From: Prevotella melaninogenica
Lineage (GTDB): Bacteria > Bacteroidota > Bacteroidia > Bacteroidales > Bacteroidaceae
Length of the DNA: 64,000 nt
Assembly: GCF_018127925.1 (NCBI RefSeq)
Contig: NZ_CP072347.1
Span: forward strand, 808,501-872,500
Reading direction: 5' to 3'
Shown: one piece after another, positions 42,771 to 51,019 of the stretch
Position numbering within the stretch: the first letter of the stretch is position 1
Layout: every line of letters begins with the position of its first letter
Program-made: the position numbers and the translations under genes
The notes under the pieces: model-generated
Database searches by the model: none
What the model saw: only the letters and a program-made list of their open reading frames with translations
What the model was told of the DNA's origin: nothing

Positions 42771-43445
42771 ATGGTAAACAACAAAGAACAGGGTACATAC
42801 GAAGATACCCTTAACAAATCAGAGGCTACGTTCTTGAAGTACAAGAAGCCTTTCCTTATCGCTATCGTTGCTATCGTAGTGGTTGTAGCTGGCTTTATCC
42901 TTTACAAAAACTACATTTCTGCTCCACGTGAGGCAGAGGCAAGTACTGAGTTGGCTAAGAGTCAGACACTCTTCAACAGTCAGCAGTATGACCAGGCTCT
43001 CGCTGGTTTCCAGAAGGTTCAGAGTGACTATAGCAGCACTGATGCTGGCAACCTTGCAAACCTTTATGTTGCACTTTGCTATGCACATCAGGCTAAGCCA
43101 AACTGGACAAAGGCGTTGGAGAATGCAGAGAAGTTTAGCACAAGCGACGATGAGATGATTAGTCCGGCTTCTCAGATGGCACTTGGTGATATCTATGCTA
43201 ACAACAACCAGAATGATAAGGCTGTTGAGTGCTTCAAGAAAGCTGCAAAGATGGCTAACTCTGAGGCTGCTGATAACACCAATCTCACTATTGCTCCATT
43301 AGCATTGCGCAAGGCTGGTATCCTCCTCGAGAGCGAAGGTAAGAAGGCTGAAGCACTTGAGATTTACAAGGATATCAAGAAGACTTACGTCAACTCTCCT
43401 ATCTATCAGGATATTGACAAGTATATTGAGCGTGCTTCTAACTAA
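42771..43445 (+). CDS. membrane-anchored tetratricopeptide repeat protein
   Basis: A 224-residue protein with one N-terminal membrane helix (about 28-47, FLIAIVAIVVVVAGFILY), a short linker and TPR-like helix pairs: QTLFNSQQYDQALAGFQKV, ALCYAHQAKPNWTKALENAEKF, LGDIYANNNQNDKAVECFKKAAK and LLESEGKKAEALEIYKDIKKTY. The last pattern recalls YfgM-like proteins that assist periplasmic folding. It faces the periplasm if the positive-inside rule applies. ribH follows after 6 bp, a conserved order in Bacteroidales, but no functional link to riboflavin is known to me. Confidence 0.8.
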   Translation: MVNNKEQGTYEDTLNKSEATFLKYKKPFLIAIVAIVVVVAGFILYKNYISAPREAEASTELAKSQTLFNSQQYDQALAGFQKVQSDYSSTDAGNLANLYVALCYAHQAKPNWTKALENAEKFSTSDDEMISPASQMALGDIYANNNQNDKAVECFKKAAKMANSEAADNTNLTIAPLALRKAGILLESEGKKAEALEIYKDIKKTYVNSPIYQDIDKYIERASN

Positions 43446-43451
43446 GCAAAC

Positions 43452-43928
43452 ATGGCAACAGAACTTCATCATTTATCCGACTACGATGCGCAGAGTGTAC
43501 CAGATGCAAGTAACATGTGCTTTGGTATCGTTGTAGCTGAGTGGAATCCGGAGATTACTGGTGCCTTGCTTGATGGTGCTGTAAAGACACTCGAGAAGCA
43601 TGGTGCTATTCCAGAGAATATTCATATTAAGACTGTTCCTGGTAGCTTTGAACTCATTTATGGTGCACAGATGATGACTAAGAATGACGGTTTCGATGCT
43701 GTTATTATTCTTGGAAGTGTTATCCGCGGTGAAACACCTCATTTTGACTATATCTGTGAGGGTGTGACATACGGAATAGCTCATCTCAACGCATCACAAA
43801 ATATTCCTGTTATCTATGGTCTTCTGACAACCAATGACCTCCAGCAGGCTAAGGATCGCAGTGGTGGCAGACTTGGAAACAAGGGTGATGAGTGTGCGAT
43901 TGATGCTATAAAGATGGCTAAGTTCTAA
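43452..43928 (+). CDS. ribH: 6,7-dimethyl-8-ribityllumazine synthase
   Basis: RibH joins 5-amino-6-ribitylaminouracil with dihydroxybutanone phosphate, the penultimate step of riboflavin synthesis. The 158-residue protein has the family signatures [60 protein letters not shown] (with the active-site His) and [19 protein letters not shown]. It ends with [19 protein letters not shown]. All key residues are present. A strong terminator lies 25 bp downstream. Confidence 0.95.
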   Translation: MATELHHLSDYDAQSVPDASNMCFGIVVAEWNPEITGALLDGAVKTLEKHGAIPENIHIKTVPGSFELIYGAQMMTKNDGFDAVIILGSVIRGETPHFDYICEGVTYGIAHLNASQNIPVIYGLLTTNDLQQAKDRSGGRLGNKGDECAIDAIKMAKF

Positions 43929-43952
43929 AGCAATAGTATTAAAAGAAAAATA

Positions 43953-43997
43953 TTAAAGGCAGTAGCAGCGGTTTATCCGTCGACTACTGCCTTTCTT
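43953..43997 (+). terminator. intrinsic terminator of TPR-ribH
   Basis: AAAGGCAGTAG pairs with CTACTGCCTTT and is followed by CTTTG. Confidence 0.8.
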
Positions 43998-44159
43998 TGT
44001 TTACTTCTGTTTAGAAGGTTATGATGCTTTATTTAGTGTGTAATTCCGTTTTTTGTATAGTGAATTTTCTTTACATTTACCCTCTTGCTTTTTACTCGTA
44101 AAATGGCAAAATCATGTCATTTCGTACACCTCTGTAATTCTCTTGTAATAAGGATGTTA

Positions 44160-44269
44160 CAAGACGCCATTCGAAAAGGTGCTTAGTTGGACTTTAAAAG
44201 GGCGTTAGTTAGACCTCAAAAGGGCGTCTTTTGAAAGCCAATTAAGCCTTAATTCAAGTCCAATTAAGC
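44160..44269 (-). repeat. 22-bp tandem array, GCCCTTTTGAAGTC family, copy 2 (inverted)
   Basis: Five contiguous units fill exactly 110 bp. Read on the minus strand they repeat the order of units seen at 27404 and 60244 (including GCCCTTTTGAGGTCTAACTAAC). It lies between convergent ribH and radA. The flanking 43998-44159 is AT-rich with nothing else seen. Confidence 0.85.
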
Positions 44270-44358
44270 ACCACTTAGAATATTGGGCACTGAATTTTTA
44301 TTACAAAGGTGAGATGTTGTGTGTTGTGAGAGTTCGTCTCAAAGTATTCATTTTCGTT

Positions 44359-45759
44359 TTAGCCAAACAATGCTCTAAGTGCTTCTTCAACCTTTCTTAC
44401 GGGGTGAAGTTGTATATTGTACTTACCTGTAAGTCCAGAAAGGTTATACTTTGGAATAATGATATGGCTAAAACCTAATTTCTCAGCTTCTGCAATGCGC
44501 TGTTCAATACGGCTGATAGGACGTACTTCGCCACTCAATCCGACCTCACCACACATACACCAACCTTGTTCTATTGGTGTGTCAACATTCGATGAAAGTA
44601 CGGCTGCAATGACGCTGAGGTCCATCGCCATGTCTGTCACACGTAAACCACCTGCAATGTTCAGGAAGACATCCTTCTGCATCAGCTTAAAACCGACACG
44701 CTTCTCTAAGACAGCGAGGAGCATGTTAAGGCGGCGTTGATCGAAACCTGTGGCTGAACGCTGTGGAGTTCCATAGGCAGCTGATGATACAAGTGCTTGT
44801 GTCTCAACAAGGAAAGGACGTGCGCCTTCAATAGTACTTGAGATAGCAACGCCCGATAATCCCTCATGATCTTCGGTAAGTAGAAGTTCGGAAGGGTTGC
44901 TAACCTTACGAAGTCCCTGCTGTTCCATCTCGTAAATACCGAGTTCTGAAGTAGAACCAAAGCGGTTTTTAATGCTTCGGAGGATTCGATACATATAATG
45001 TTGGTCGCCTTCAAACTGAATCACGGTGTCAACAATATGCTCTAATATCTTCGGTCCAGCAATACTTCCTTCTTTATTGATATGACCAATGAGAATCACA
45101 GGAACGCCACTTGTCTTGGCAAAGCGTAGAAGGGCTGATGCACATTCGCGCACTTGGGTAATACTACCAGGGCTGCTGTCAACGTCTTCCGTTGAGATAG
45201 TCTGGATAGAGTCGATAACTACAAGCTCTGGCTGTACGTCACGAATATGCTCAAAGATGTGTTCTAAGGATGTTTCCGACAAGATAATGATGTTTTCTGC
45301 AATATCTTTGGAAATACGTTCGGCACGCATCTTTATCTGATGAGGACTTTCCTCACCGCTGACATAGAGTACACGTTGCGTCATGTGGAGTATTGTCTGC
45401 AATGTCAGTGTACTCTTACCAATACCGGGTTCGCCACCAAGTAGTACGATACTACCCGGTACCAAGCCTCCACCTAACACACGGTTAAGTTCACCATCGT
45501 GCATGTCTATGCGTGGGTCATCGTGAGATGAAATGTCACGAAGGCGCTGTGGCTTATTTGCTAAAGCCGAAACAGAGCCACCAGAAGCCGCATTGCGCAA
45601 TGTTGTTGCGGCATTGCGTGCAGCCAGTGAACCCGTATCAGCAGCGATACGGAACTCCTTGAATGTGTTCCATTGCCCACAGTTGGGGCATTTACCAATC
45701 CATTTTGGACTTTCTTGTCCACAATTACTGCAGACGAAAGCTATCTTGTCCTTTGCCAT
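44359..45759 (-). CDS. radA: DNA repair protein RadA
   Basis: RadA is a RecA/DnaB-like ATPase that drives branch migration in recombination. The 466-residue protein starts with a zinc finger CSNCGQESPKWIGKCPNCGQW. It has Walker A GGEPGIGKSTL, Walker B ELVVIDSI, the RadA-specific KNRFG motif in SIKNRFGSTSELGIYEM and a C-terminal Lon-like domain (LLAVLEKRVGFKLMQKDVFLNIAGG). All domains are intact. The reading frame is open 47 codons further upstream, but the promoter at 45768-45775 and the conserved MAKDKIAFVCSNCG start fix 45759. Confidence 0.94.
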   Translation of the reverse strand: MAKDKIAFVCSNCGQESPKWIGKCPNCGQWNTFKEFRIAADTGSLAARNAATTLRNAASGGSVSALANKPQRLRDISSHDDPRIDMHDGELNRVLGGGLVPGSIVLLGGEPGIGKSTLTLQTILHMTQRVLYVSGEESPHQIKMRAERISKDIAENIIILSETSLEHIFEHIRDVQPELVVIDSIQTISTEDVDSSPGSITQVRECASALLRFAKTSGVPVILIGHINKEGSIAGPKILEHIVDTVIQFEGDQHYMYRILRSIKNRFGSTSELGIYEMEQQGLRKVSNPSELLLTEDHEGLSGVAISSTIEGARPFLVETQALVSSAAYGTPQRSATGFDQRRLNMLLAVLEKRVGFKLMQKDVFLNIAGGLRVTDMAMDLSVIAAVLSSNVDTPIEQGWCMCGEVGLSGEVRPISRIEQRIAEAEKLGFSHIIIPKYNLSGLTGKYNIQLHPVRKVEEALRALFG

Positions 45760-45767
45760 AAGTAAGA

Positions 45768-45775
45768 CAAAAGTA
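45768..45775 (-). promoter_or_regulatory. promoter -7 box for radA
   Basis: TACTTTTG on the minus strand, 8 bp before the radA start: nearly leaderless. Confidence 0.55.
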
Positions 45776-45807
45776 ATAAGATTTTTCTTAGTTACAAAAT
45801 TTATTCT

Positions 45808-45815
45808 TAATTTTG
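45808..45815 (+). promoter_or_regulatory. promoter -7 box for the 45823 lipoprotein gene
   Basis: TAATTTTG followed by C, 7 bp before ATG 45823; a leaderless mRNA is predicted. Confidence 0.55.
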
Positions 45816-45822
45816 CAACTAT

Positions 45823-46737
45823 ATGAAACGTATTAATTACCTGCTCATACTGGCTGTGCTTACCTTTGTCAGCTGCGGTAAGAGCGACAAGGAACTGCAA
45901 GCTGAACGTCAGGCACAGAAGTTGGCTGAGCGTGAAGCTTATCAGAAAGCTTATAAAATAGCTGTGATGCCTACGATGGATTGCCTTCCGGCGTATCTAT
46001 TGAAGGATAGCTTGTTGTATGATACAGCGAAGGTTGACATTAGACTTTGTTGGTTTAATGCACAGATGGATTGTGATACGGCTATGATTGGGGGAAGTGT
46101 ACAAGCTGCTTTTAGTGACCTCGTCCGTACAGAAAGACTGAAACATAGAAACAAGGTGCTGATGCACTATCTGACAGATACGAATCTTAATTGGCAACTG
46201 ATTGCTGACAAGGATTCGAAGTTGAAGCAACTCTCTGACCTAAGTGATAAGATTGTTGCTATGACTCGTTTCTCTGGAACTGACCTTCTGACTGATATGG
46301 CGGTGAAGAAGGCTAAGCCTAAGTATCAAGTCTTTCGTGTACAGGTTAATGATGTACTGGTGAGACTTGCTATGTTGCAGAACCATGAGATTGATGCTTA
46401 CTGGTTTGCTGAACCACAGATAACAAAGGCTTTATCAGCAGATAATAACTCCCTTTTCAATTCGGAAGATGCTGGTGTACACCTTGGTGTGGTGGCTATA
46501 ATGGATAAAGTGCGTCGTCAAGATGAAGAAGCTGCCTTTGCAGCGGCTTATGATAAGGCTGTAGAGCAAATCAATAAGAATGGTGTGAAGTATTATTCTG
46601 CCTTGATTCAGAAGTATATGAAGGTTGATGAATCTTTTGTACGTGCATTACCTGATATCAAATATACGAAGATTGGACCACCACGTAAGGCAGACTTGCT
46701 CATGGCACGCAACTTTCTTAGCAGTGGTAAGGTTTAA
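45823..46737 (+). CDS. periplasmic substrate-binding-like lipoprotein
   Basis: A 304-residue lipoprotein (lipobox LTFVSC, Cys18) with the look of a type 2 periplasmic binding protein of the NMT1/ABC-substrate group. Features are YKIAVMPTMDCLPAYLLKDSL, DIRLCWFNAQMDCDTAMIGGSVQAAFSDL, IVAMTRFSGTDLLTDM and IDAYWFAEPQITKALS. No ABC permease or ATPase gene is adjacent, so the transporter, if any, is elsewhere; the fold could also be used for sensing. It is divergent from radA, with 63 bp between start codons. The ligand is unknown. Confidence 0.68.
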   Translation: MKRINYLLILAVLTFVSCGKSDKELQAERQAQKLAEREAYQKAYKIAVMPTMDCLPAYLLKDSLLYDTAKVDIRLCWFNAQMDCDTAMIGGSVQAAFSDLVRTERLKHRNKVLMHYLTDTNLNWQLIADKDSKLKQLSDLSDKIVAMTRFSGTDLLTDMAVKKAKPKYQVFRVQVNDVLVRLAMLQNHEIDAYWFAEPQITKALSADNNSLFNSEDAGVHLGVVAIMDKVRRQDEEAAFAAAYDKAVEQINKNGVKYYSALIQKYMKVDESFVRALPDIKYTKIGPPRKADLLMARNFLSSGKV

Positions 46738-46775
46738 GTAAGAACTGAATAGTAATCATATAAAGGAGTAGGGAA

Positions 46776-48950
46776 GTGAATGTAGAGGAGATTCTTAGCA
46801 AGGCTATAAACTGTTTAATGGACAGAAGATTGAGTAATGCCATTGAGGTATTAGAGCAACTTTATGTTCAGCGTCCATCACTTATGGGACACAGTGAGTT
46901 TGAAGCTATCAAAACTGATTATCAGTTGATGGTAGACTATATGGGAAGGGGCTTCTCAGATAGTCATCGTGAATCACTCTACAGCACATTGTTGCAGCGA
47001 CTTTACCGTGTTGCAGCTGACCTTGAAATCAGCTGGCGATGCAAGAATGTTAGTGCATACGTTAACTCTTTTAGGGTAATCGATCATCTAAATACCAGCC
47101 ATGACTTCGTTCGTACGGTGTTAGAATCATTTGTTTCAGACATCGCTATGCTCTCACTTCAACCAGAAGAAACAAGAGAACAGAAGAGTACTGAGTTATA
47201 TGATCGTCACCAATCGTTTATGAATCGTCTTTTTAGTGCCTTATGGACATCGTGTCAATGGACTGATGATGATTGTAAATTCTATACAGAATTGCTCCTT
47301 TCTCCTACTGTTATGTCAACAGATCAGCAGGTAATTGTAAGTGCAATTAGCCTTGGCGCAATGAATCAGTTTGATATTAATAAGTTCAAAACACTTGTCA
47401 ATGTGTATCAGCAGGCTACAGACGAGCATGTAAGACAGCGTGCATTGGTGGGCTGGGTGTTGGCAGTCTTCGAAGGAATGGACATCTTCCCAGAGCAAGA
47501 TGCGATGATACGTGAGCTCTGTAAAAACCCTACTATCACTCGTGAATTACTGACTTTACAGATTCAGTTCTTCTATAGTAAGGATGCTGAGAAGGATAAT
47601 GACAAGATTCAGCGTGATATTATGCCTGATATCATGCGTAACTCTAATCTGACAATCGGGCGTCTTGGTATTATGGAAAAGGAAGAAGATGCGATAGAGA
47701 GTATTCTTCACCAAGATGCTGATGAGAAGCGCATGGAGCAGATGGAAGAGAAGGTGCGCAAGATGATGGATATGCAGAAACAAGGTTCTGATATCTATTT
47801 TGGTGGTTTCAGTCAGATGAAACGATTCCCTTTCTTCAATGATATGGTGAATTGGTTTACTCCTTTCTACTTGAATCACCCTGCTTTACGTCCTGTGATA
47901 AGTAAATTAGGTGATACGAAGTTCTTAAATACTCTCATGGAAAGAAGTAATTTCTGTGAGTCGGACAGATACTCTTTTGCTTTTGCTTTAGAACAAATCA
48001 TCAATCAGTTACCATCTGATATTAAGGAGGTAATAGGTTCTGATGCAATGTTAGGACCGTTGGCAGAAAGTGATGATATGGAAGATGCTATCAGTATTCG
48101 TCGTACCTACTTACAAGATCTTTACCGTTTCTTCCGCCTTTATCATACAGCTCATGACTTTATCAATCCATTTGAGGATAATGGTAAGGGGGACTTTGTA
48201 GCTGACACCTTCTTCTTTACGTATAAATCCTTCATGGGTACAGGGCTCGATGATGTCAAGTTGCGCTTGGCTTCACACTTGTATAAGCATCAGCAGATGA
48301 CGGAACTTGCAGAATTGCTCACTACTTTCCAGAGTGCAGACCCACGATGTGCCATCTTAATGGGCTATACGAATATCCATATGGGTAAGGCTGAGTTTGC
48401 TTATCAGTTCTTCGACTATGCGTTGAAGGCTGAGCCTGATAATCAGTGGGCGCTGAAAGGAAAAGCAAGAGCAGCGCTTGACGCAGAGGATTATAAAACT
48501 GCAGAAGAGGTGTATACTGAGTTGCTGAAATTAGAACCAGGTCATAAGAATTACACAATGAACCGTTGTGTTGCTCTTTTGAAGTTAGGTAGGACGAGCG
48601 AGGTGCGTGAAGAGTTATTCCGTCTTGACTATCAATATCCGGAAGACATGAATGTGAAGCGTGTTCTTGGATGGGCAATGCTGTCGGATAATAGCCTTGA
48701 TAAGGCTTCACAGTTATATGACACCCTTCTTGCAGCAACTCCAGCGCATGAGGATTATTTGAATGCAGGTTATTGTCAGTGGGCTATGGGCAACGTCCAA
48801 CGTGCTGTTGAGCTGTTCCGAGAATGGATGGTAAAGAGTGGAAAGAGTACTGAACAATTATTAGAAGAGTTCCGTAGTGATGCTGACACATTGGAGATGT
48901 ACGGTATTTCTGAAACTGACTGCTTCTTAATGTTGAGTTTAGTTGGTTAA
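46776..48950 (+). CDS. large tetratricopeptide repeat protein
   Basis: A 724-residue protein rich in helix-turn-helix repeats, with clear TPR units in the C-terminal third: LMGYTNIHMGKAEFAYQFFDYALKAEPDNQWALKGKARA, DYKTAEEVYTELLKLEPGHKNY and LDKASQLYDTLLAATPAHEDYLNAGYCQWAMGN. The N-terminal two thirds are helical with few recognisable repeats. There is no signal peptide, so a cytoplasmic scaffold is likely. The frame starts at GTG 46776 with AAAGGAGTAGGGAAG just upstream, one of the better ribosome sites in the window; the next in-frame ATG is 42 bp later. A hairpin with T run at about 48993-49014 follows. Role unknown. Confidence 0.75.
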   Translation: MNVEEILSKAINCLMDRRLSNAIEVLEQLYVQRPSLMGHSEFEAIKTDYQLMVDYMGRGFSDSHRESLYSTLLQRLYRVAADLEISWRCKNVSAYVNSFRVIDHLNTSHDFVRTVLESFVSDIAMLSLQPEETREQKSTELYDRHQSFMNRLFSALWTSCQWTDDDCKFYTELLLSPTVMSTDQQVIVSAISLGAMNQFDINKFKTLVNVYQQATDEHVRQRALVGWVLAVFEGMDIFPEQDAMIRELCKNPTITRELLTLQIQFFYSKDAEKDNDKIQRDIMPDIMRNSNLTIGRLGIMEKEEDAIESILHQDADEKRMEQMEEKVRKMMDMQKQGSDIYFGGFSQMKRFPFFNDMVNWFTPFYLNHPALRPVISKLGDTKFLNTLMERSNFCESDRYSFAFALEQIINQLPSDIKEVIGSDAMLGPLAESDDMEDAISIRRTYLQDLYRFFRLYHTAHDFINPFEDNGKGDFVADTFFFTYKSFMGTGLDDVKLRLASHLYKHQQMTELAELLTTFQSADPRCAILMGYTNIHMGKAEFAYQFFDYALKAEPDNQWALKGKARAALDAEDYKTAEEVYTELLKLEPGHKNYTMNRCVALLKLGRTSEVREELFRLDYQYPEDMNVKRVLGWAMLSDNSLDKASQLYDTLLAATPAHEDYLNAGYCQWAMGNVQRAVELFREWMVKSGKSTEQLLEEFRSDADTLEMYGISETDCFLMLSLVG

Positions 48951-49049
48951 TATCAACTATCAATAGGTGTTCAAATACTTAATAATTAAACTGTTGTGGT
49001 ATAGAAAAACCACAATATAATTTATCAATTTATATAGATTAATAGGATA

Positions 49050-49664
49050 ATGAATGAACAGATACACGAGAAACTGAAAGAGATTAAACAGTCTTTCCGC
49101 CTCTTGATGAATGGAGTTGCATCGCACTCTATGCGTCAAAAGGGTGTTACATATAAGATAAACTGGGGAGTGCCAATCCCTGATTTGCAGAAGATGGCAG
49201 CTGAATATGGTAAGGATTATGAGCTTGCTATAGAACTATGGAAAGAGGATATTCGTGAGTGTCAGGTACTAGCTACGCTTATTATGCCAGCTGAGAAAAT
49301 GGATGAAGACCTTGTGGACGTATGGATGGAGCGCCTTCGCACACAGGAAATGGCTGAGTTGTTGGCATTTAATCTTCTTCAGTATCTTGACTTCGCACCA
49401 GCTTTGGCATACAAATGGATAGCTTCAAACCGTGATATGTATCAGCTTTGTGGCTATCAGTTGCTTGCTCGTTTGTTTGCTCGTGGTATGGAACCTAATG
49501 AGCGAGGGATTAATGAGTTCCTTGATCAGGCACACACAACGTTAGCAGGTGAGAGCCTACCATTGAGACATGCTGCATATAATTGTGTTCTAAGTTTCTG
49601 CGAATTAGGAGAAGACTTCGATACTATAGCACAGAAAGCGCTTGCTGATCTTAATATCCTTTAA
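49050..49664 (+). CDS. AlkD-like DNA alkylation repair protein
   Basis: A 204-residue all-helical protein with the HEAT-repeat style of the DNA alkylation repair (AlkC/AlkD) family. Motifs are YKINWGVPIPDLQKMAAEYGKDYELAIELWKEDIRECQVLATLI and VDVWMERLRTQEMAELLAFNLLQYL. AlkD excises alkylated bases; residues equivalent to the catalytic Trp/Asp/Arg set cannot be assigned with certainty here, and the protein is slightly shorter than typical AlkD. It has a 99-bp gap from the TPR gene with a hairpin, so it is probably transcribed separately. Function as a glycosylase is inferred. Confidence 0.68.
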   Translation: MNEQIHEKLKEIKQSFRLLMNGVASHSMRQKGVTYKINWGVPIPDLQKMAAEYGKDYELAIELWKEDIRECQVLATLIMPAEKMDEDLVDVWMERLRTQEMAELLAFNLLQYLDFAPALAYKWIASNRDMYQLCGYQLLARLFARGMEPNERGINEFLDQAHTTLAGESLPLRHAAYNCVLSFCELGEDFDTIAQKALADLNIL

Positions 49665-49818
49665 TATAAAGTGATAGTCGAAAAACTACTCTTTTATCAA
49701 TAAGCTAAAGTAAGGATGTCTTCTTTTTAAGGCTTTATAATGTTTTGTTAGAAGAACTATTACAGTCTTTTTTCCTATGCTCTACCAACGTATAGCTACT
49801 TTTCAAATGGCATATTGC

Positions 49819-49900
49819 TGCTTAGCACATGTGGTGCGGATGCTTAACACCATATGTGCGCATGCTTAGCACGACATGTGCGGATGCTTGACACCAATGA
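49819..49900 (+). repeat. 22-bp tandem array, GCAC-palindrome family, copy 2
   Basis: Three full 22-bp units start at 49819, 49841 and 49863 and a fourth partial one at 49885, of the form TGCTTARCAC..TGTGCGGA, each carrying an internal inverted repeat. It is related to 9598-9660. The 49665-49818 stretch before it is AT-rich and empty. Confidence 0.8.
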
Positions 49901-49985
49901 TATTGATGACAAAATACGATAGAATAGGGTGTAGAATTGAGAGAAGATAATCGTTAGATAAGAGTAATATTACCCATAGAAAAAG

Positions 49986-50163
49986 AGGATGTGTCAAAAT
50001 CCAAATTAATAACTTGACAACCTTCAATTTATAAGTAGGATTCTTTTAAAGGCAAGAAAAGACCATTTCTTTACTCAAAATCGAGTACAGAAATGGTTAT
50101 TTTTTATTGGATTGTTTCAGACTGTAAGATTATCAAAAGGGTATTTGCATTTCGACACATTCC
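49986..50163 (+). repeat. dispersed ~176-bp element, copy C
   Basis: Most of the element is present with a few changes at the ends (GATGTGTCAAAATCCAAAT at the left, ATTTGCATTTCGACACAT at the right). It sits 52 bp before the cassette 3 promoter. Confidence 0.8.
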
Positions 50164-50214
50164 TCGCGGGGTGAGTTTTTTCTTCTTTTCCTTGCCCATT
50201 CAATTTATTCTTCT

Positions 50215-50222
50215 TACCTTTG
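50215..50222 (+). promoter_or_regulatory. promoter -7 box, cassette 3
   Basis: TACCTTTG followed by CGGCCGTGAAC, the same context as cassettes 1 and 2. Confidence 0.65.
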
Positions 50223-50747
50223 CGGCCGTGAACAAATTAGCAACGACATATCAGATAAATTTAGCACAGCAAAGAAATCTTAGTTTCTTTGCCTTTTTTA
50301 GTGCTTTATATTTGGTAGTTTCAGAAATTTTGCTAACACACACACACACACACACACACAGGCGCACCTAGCGTTTAATCATACTTTTTTTCTGTCATCC
50401 TACGCGCGCGCGAAGCGTGTCGTAATCCTTGTAAACAAAGGACTTCTCGGAGTTTCCTTTGTTCGCTTTTTTGTGCCCGTTTGTGAGCTGTCAAGAAAGC
50501 AAAATAAGGACGTTTTAAGCACAGATTTTATCGTAACAAGTAATTGTAATTCTCTGATAATAGTTTGTTTTCTCTCGTTGATTTCTCGGGCAGGCAGTGG
50601 TAAGATACTGTCTGCCTGTAGAGAGGAAACGTGTAGATGGTTAAGAGGGATAGATGATAAGGTTATCAGGATGTTTATAATATAAAAGGTGACGAAAAGA
50701 AGCCACATAGAGAGTAGATAACAACTATTTTTAATCAAATCAAAAAG
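50223..50747 (+). ncRNA. conserved structured leader RNA, cassette 3 (long)
   Basis: The first ~290 nt follow the cassette 1 and 2 leaders: hairpin GCAAAGAAA..TTTCTTTGC (50269-50292) plus T run, (AC)12 (50336-50360), CG block and second hairpin plus T run (about 50434-50472). After AAAGCAAAATAAGGAC the sequence differs and continues ~240 nt, including a GGCAGTGG..GTCTGCC segment, to the peptide gene. No reading frame of interest lies inside. Confidence 0.6.
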
Positions 50748-50972
50748 ATGATGAAAACAAAAGAAAGAAAGGACTATCAAGCACCTTGGTGCTCATTTCT
50801 GAAAGTCGAAAACGAAGGGTTCATGCGAACCTCGTTCAATAACCCTGGAGGTAGCGGTAGCGGTCATGCCCACGCTGGTGACACGGGAGGACTGAACGCA
50901 AAAGCAAGTACATTTACTGAAGAGGAAAGCCTCGAAGACGAGAAGAAAGGTGGAGAAGCTAGCTGGTGGTAA
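50748..50972 (+). CDS. small Cys/Gly/Glu-rich peptide, cassette 3
   Basis: A 74-residue relative of the cassette 1 and 2 peptides: KERKDYQAPWC, a Gly/Ser/His-rich middle (NNPGGSGSGHAHAGDTGGLNAKAS), then acidic TEEESLEDEKKGGEASWW. It keeps the ERKxYQxPxC start, the position of the glycine-rich block, the E-run and a Trp-containing end, but little else, which argues that this framework is what matters. Only one cysteine remains. There is no signal peptide. It lies 47 bp before lipoprotein 3. ATG 50751 is an equally good start. Function unknown. Confidence 0.65.
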   Translation: MMKTKERKDYQAPWCSFLKVENEGFMRTSFNNPGGSGSGHAHAGDTGGLNAKASTFTEEESLEDEKKGGEASWW

Positions 50973-51019
50973 GTCTGCCAACTCCACAAGTAACAAACTA
51001 AATTAAAAAAGAACAAACA

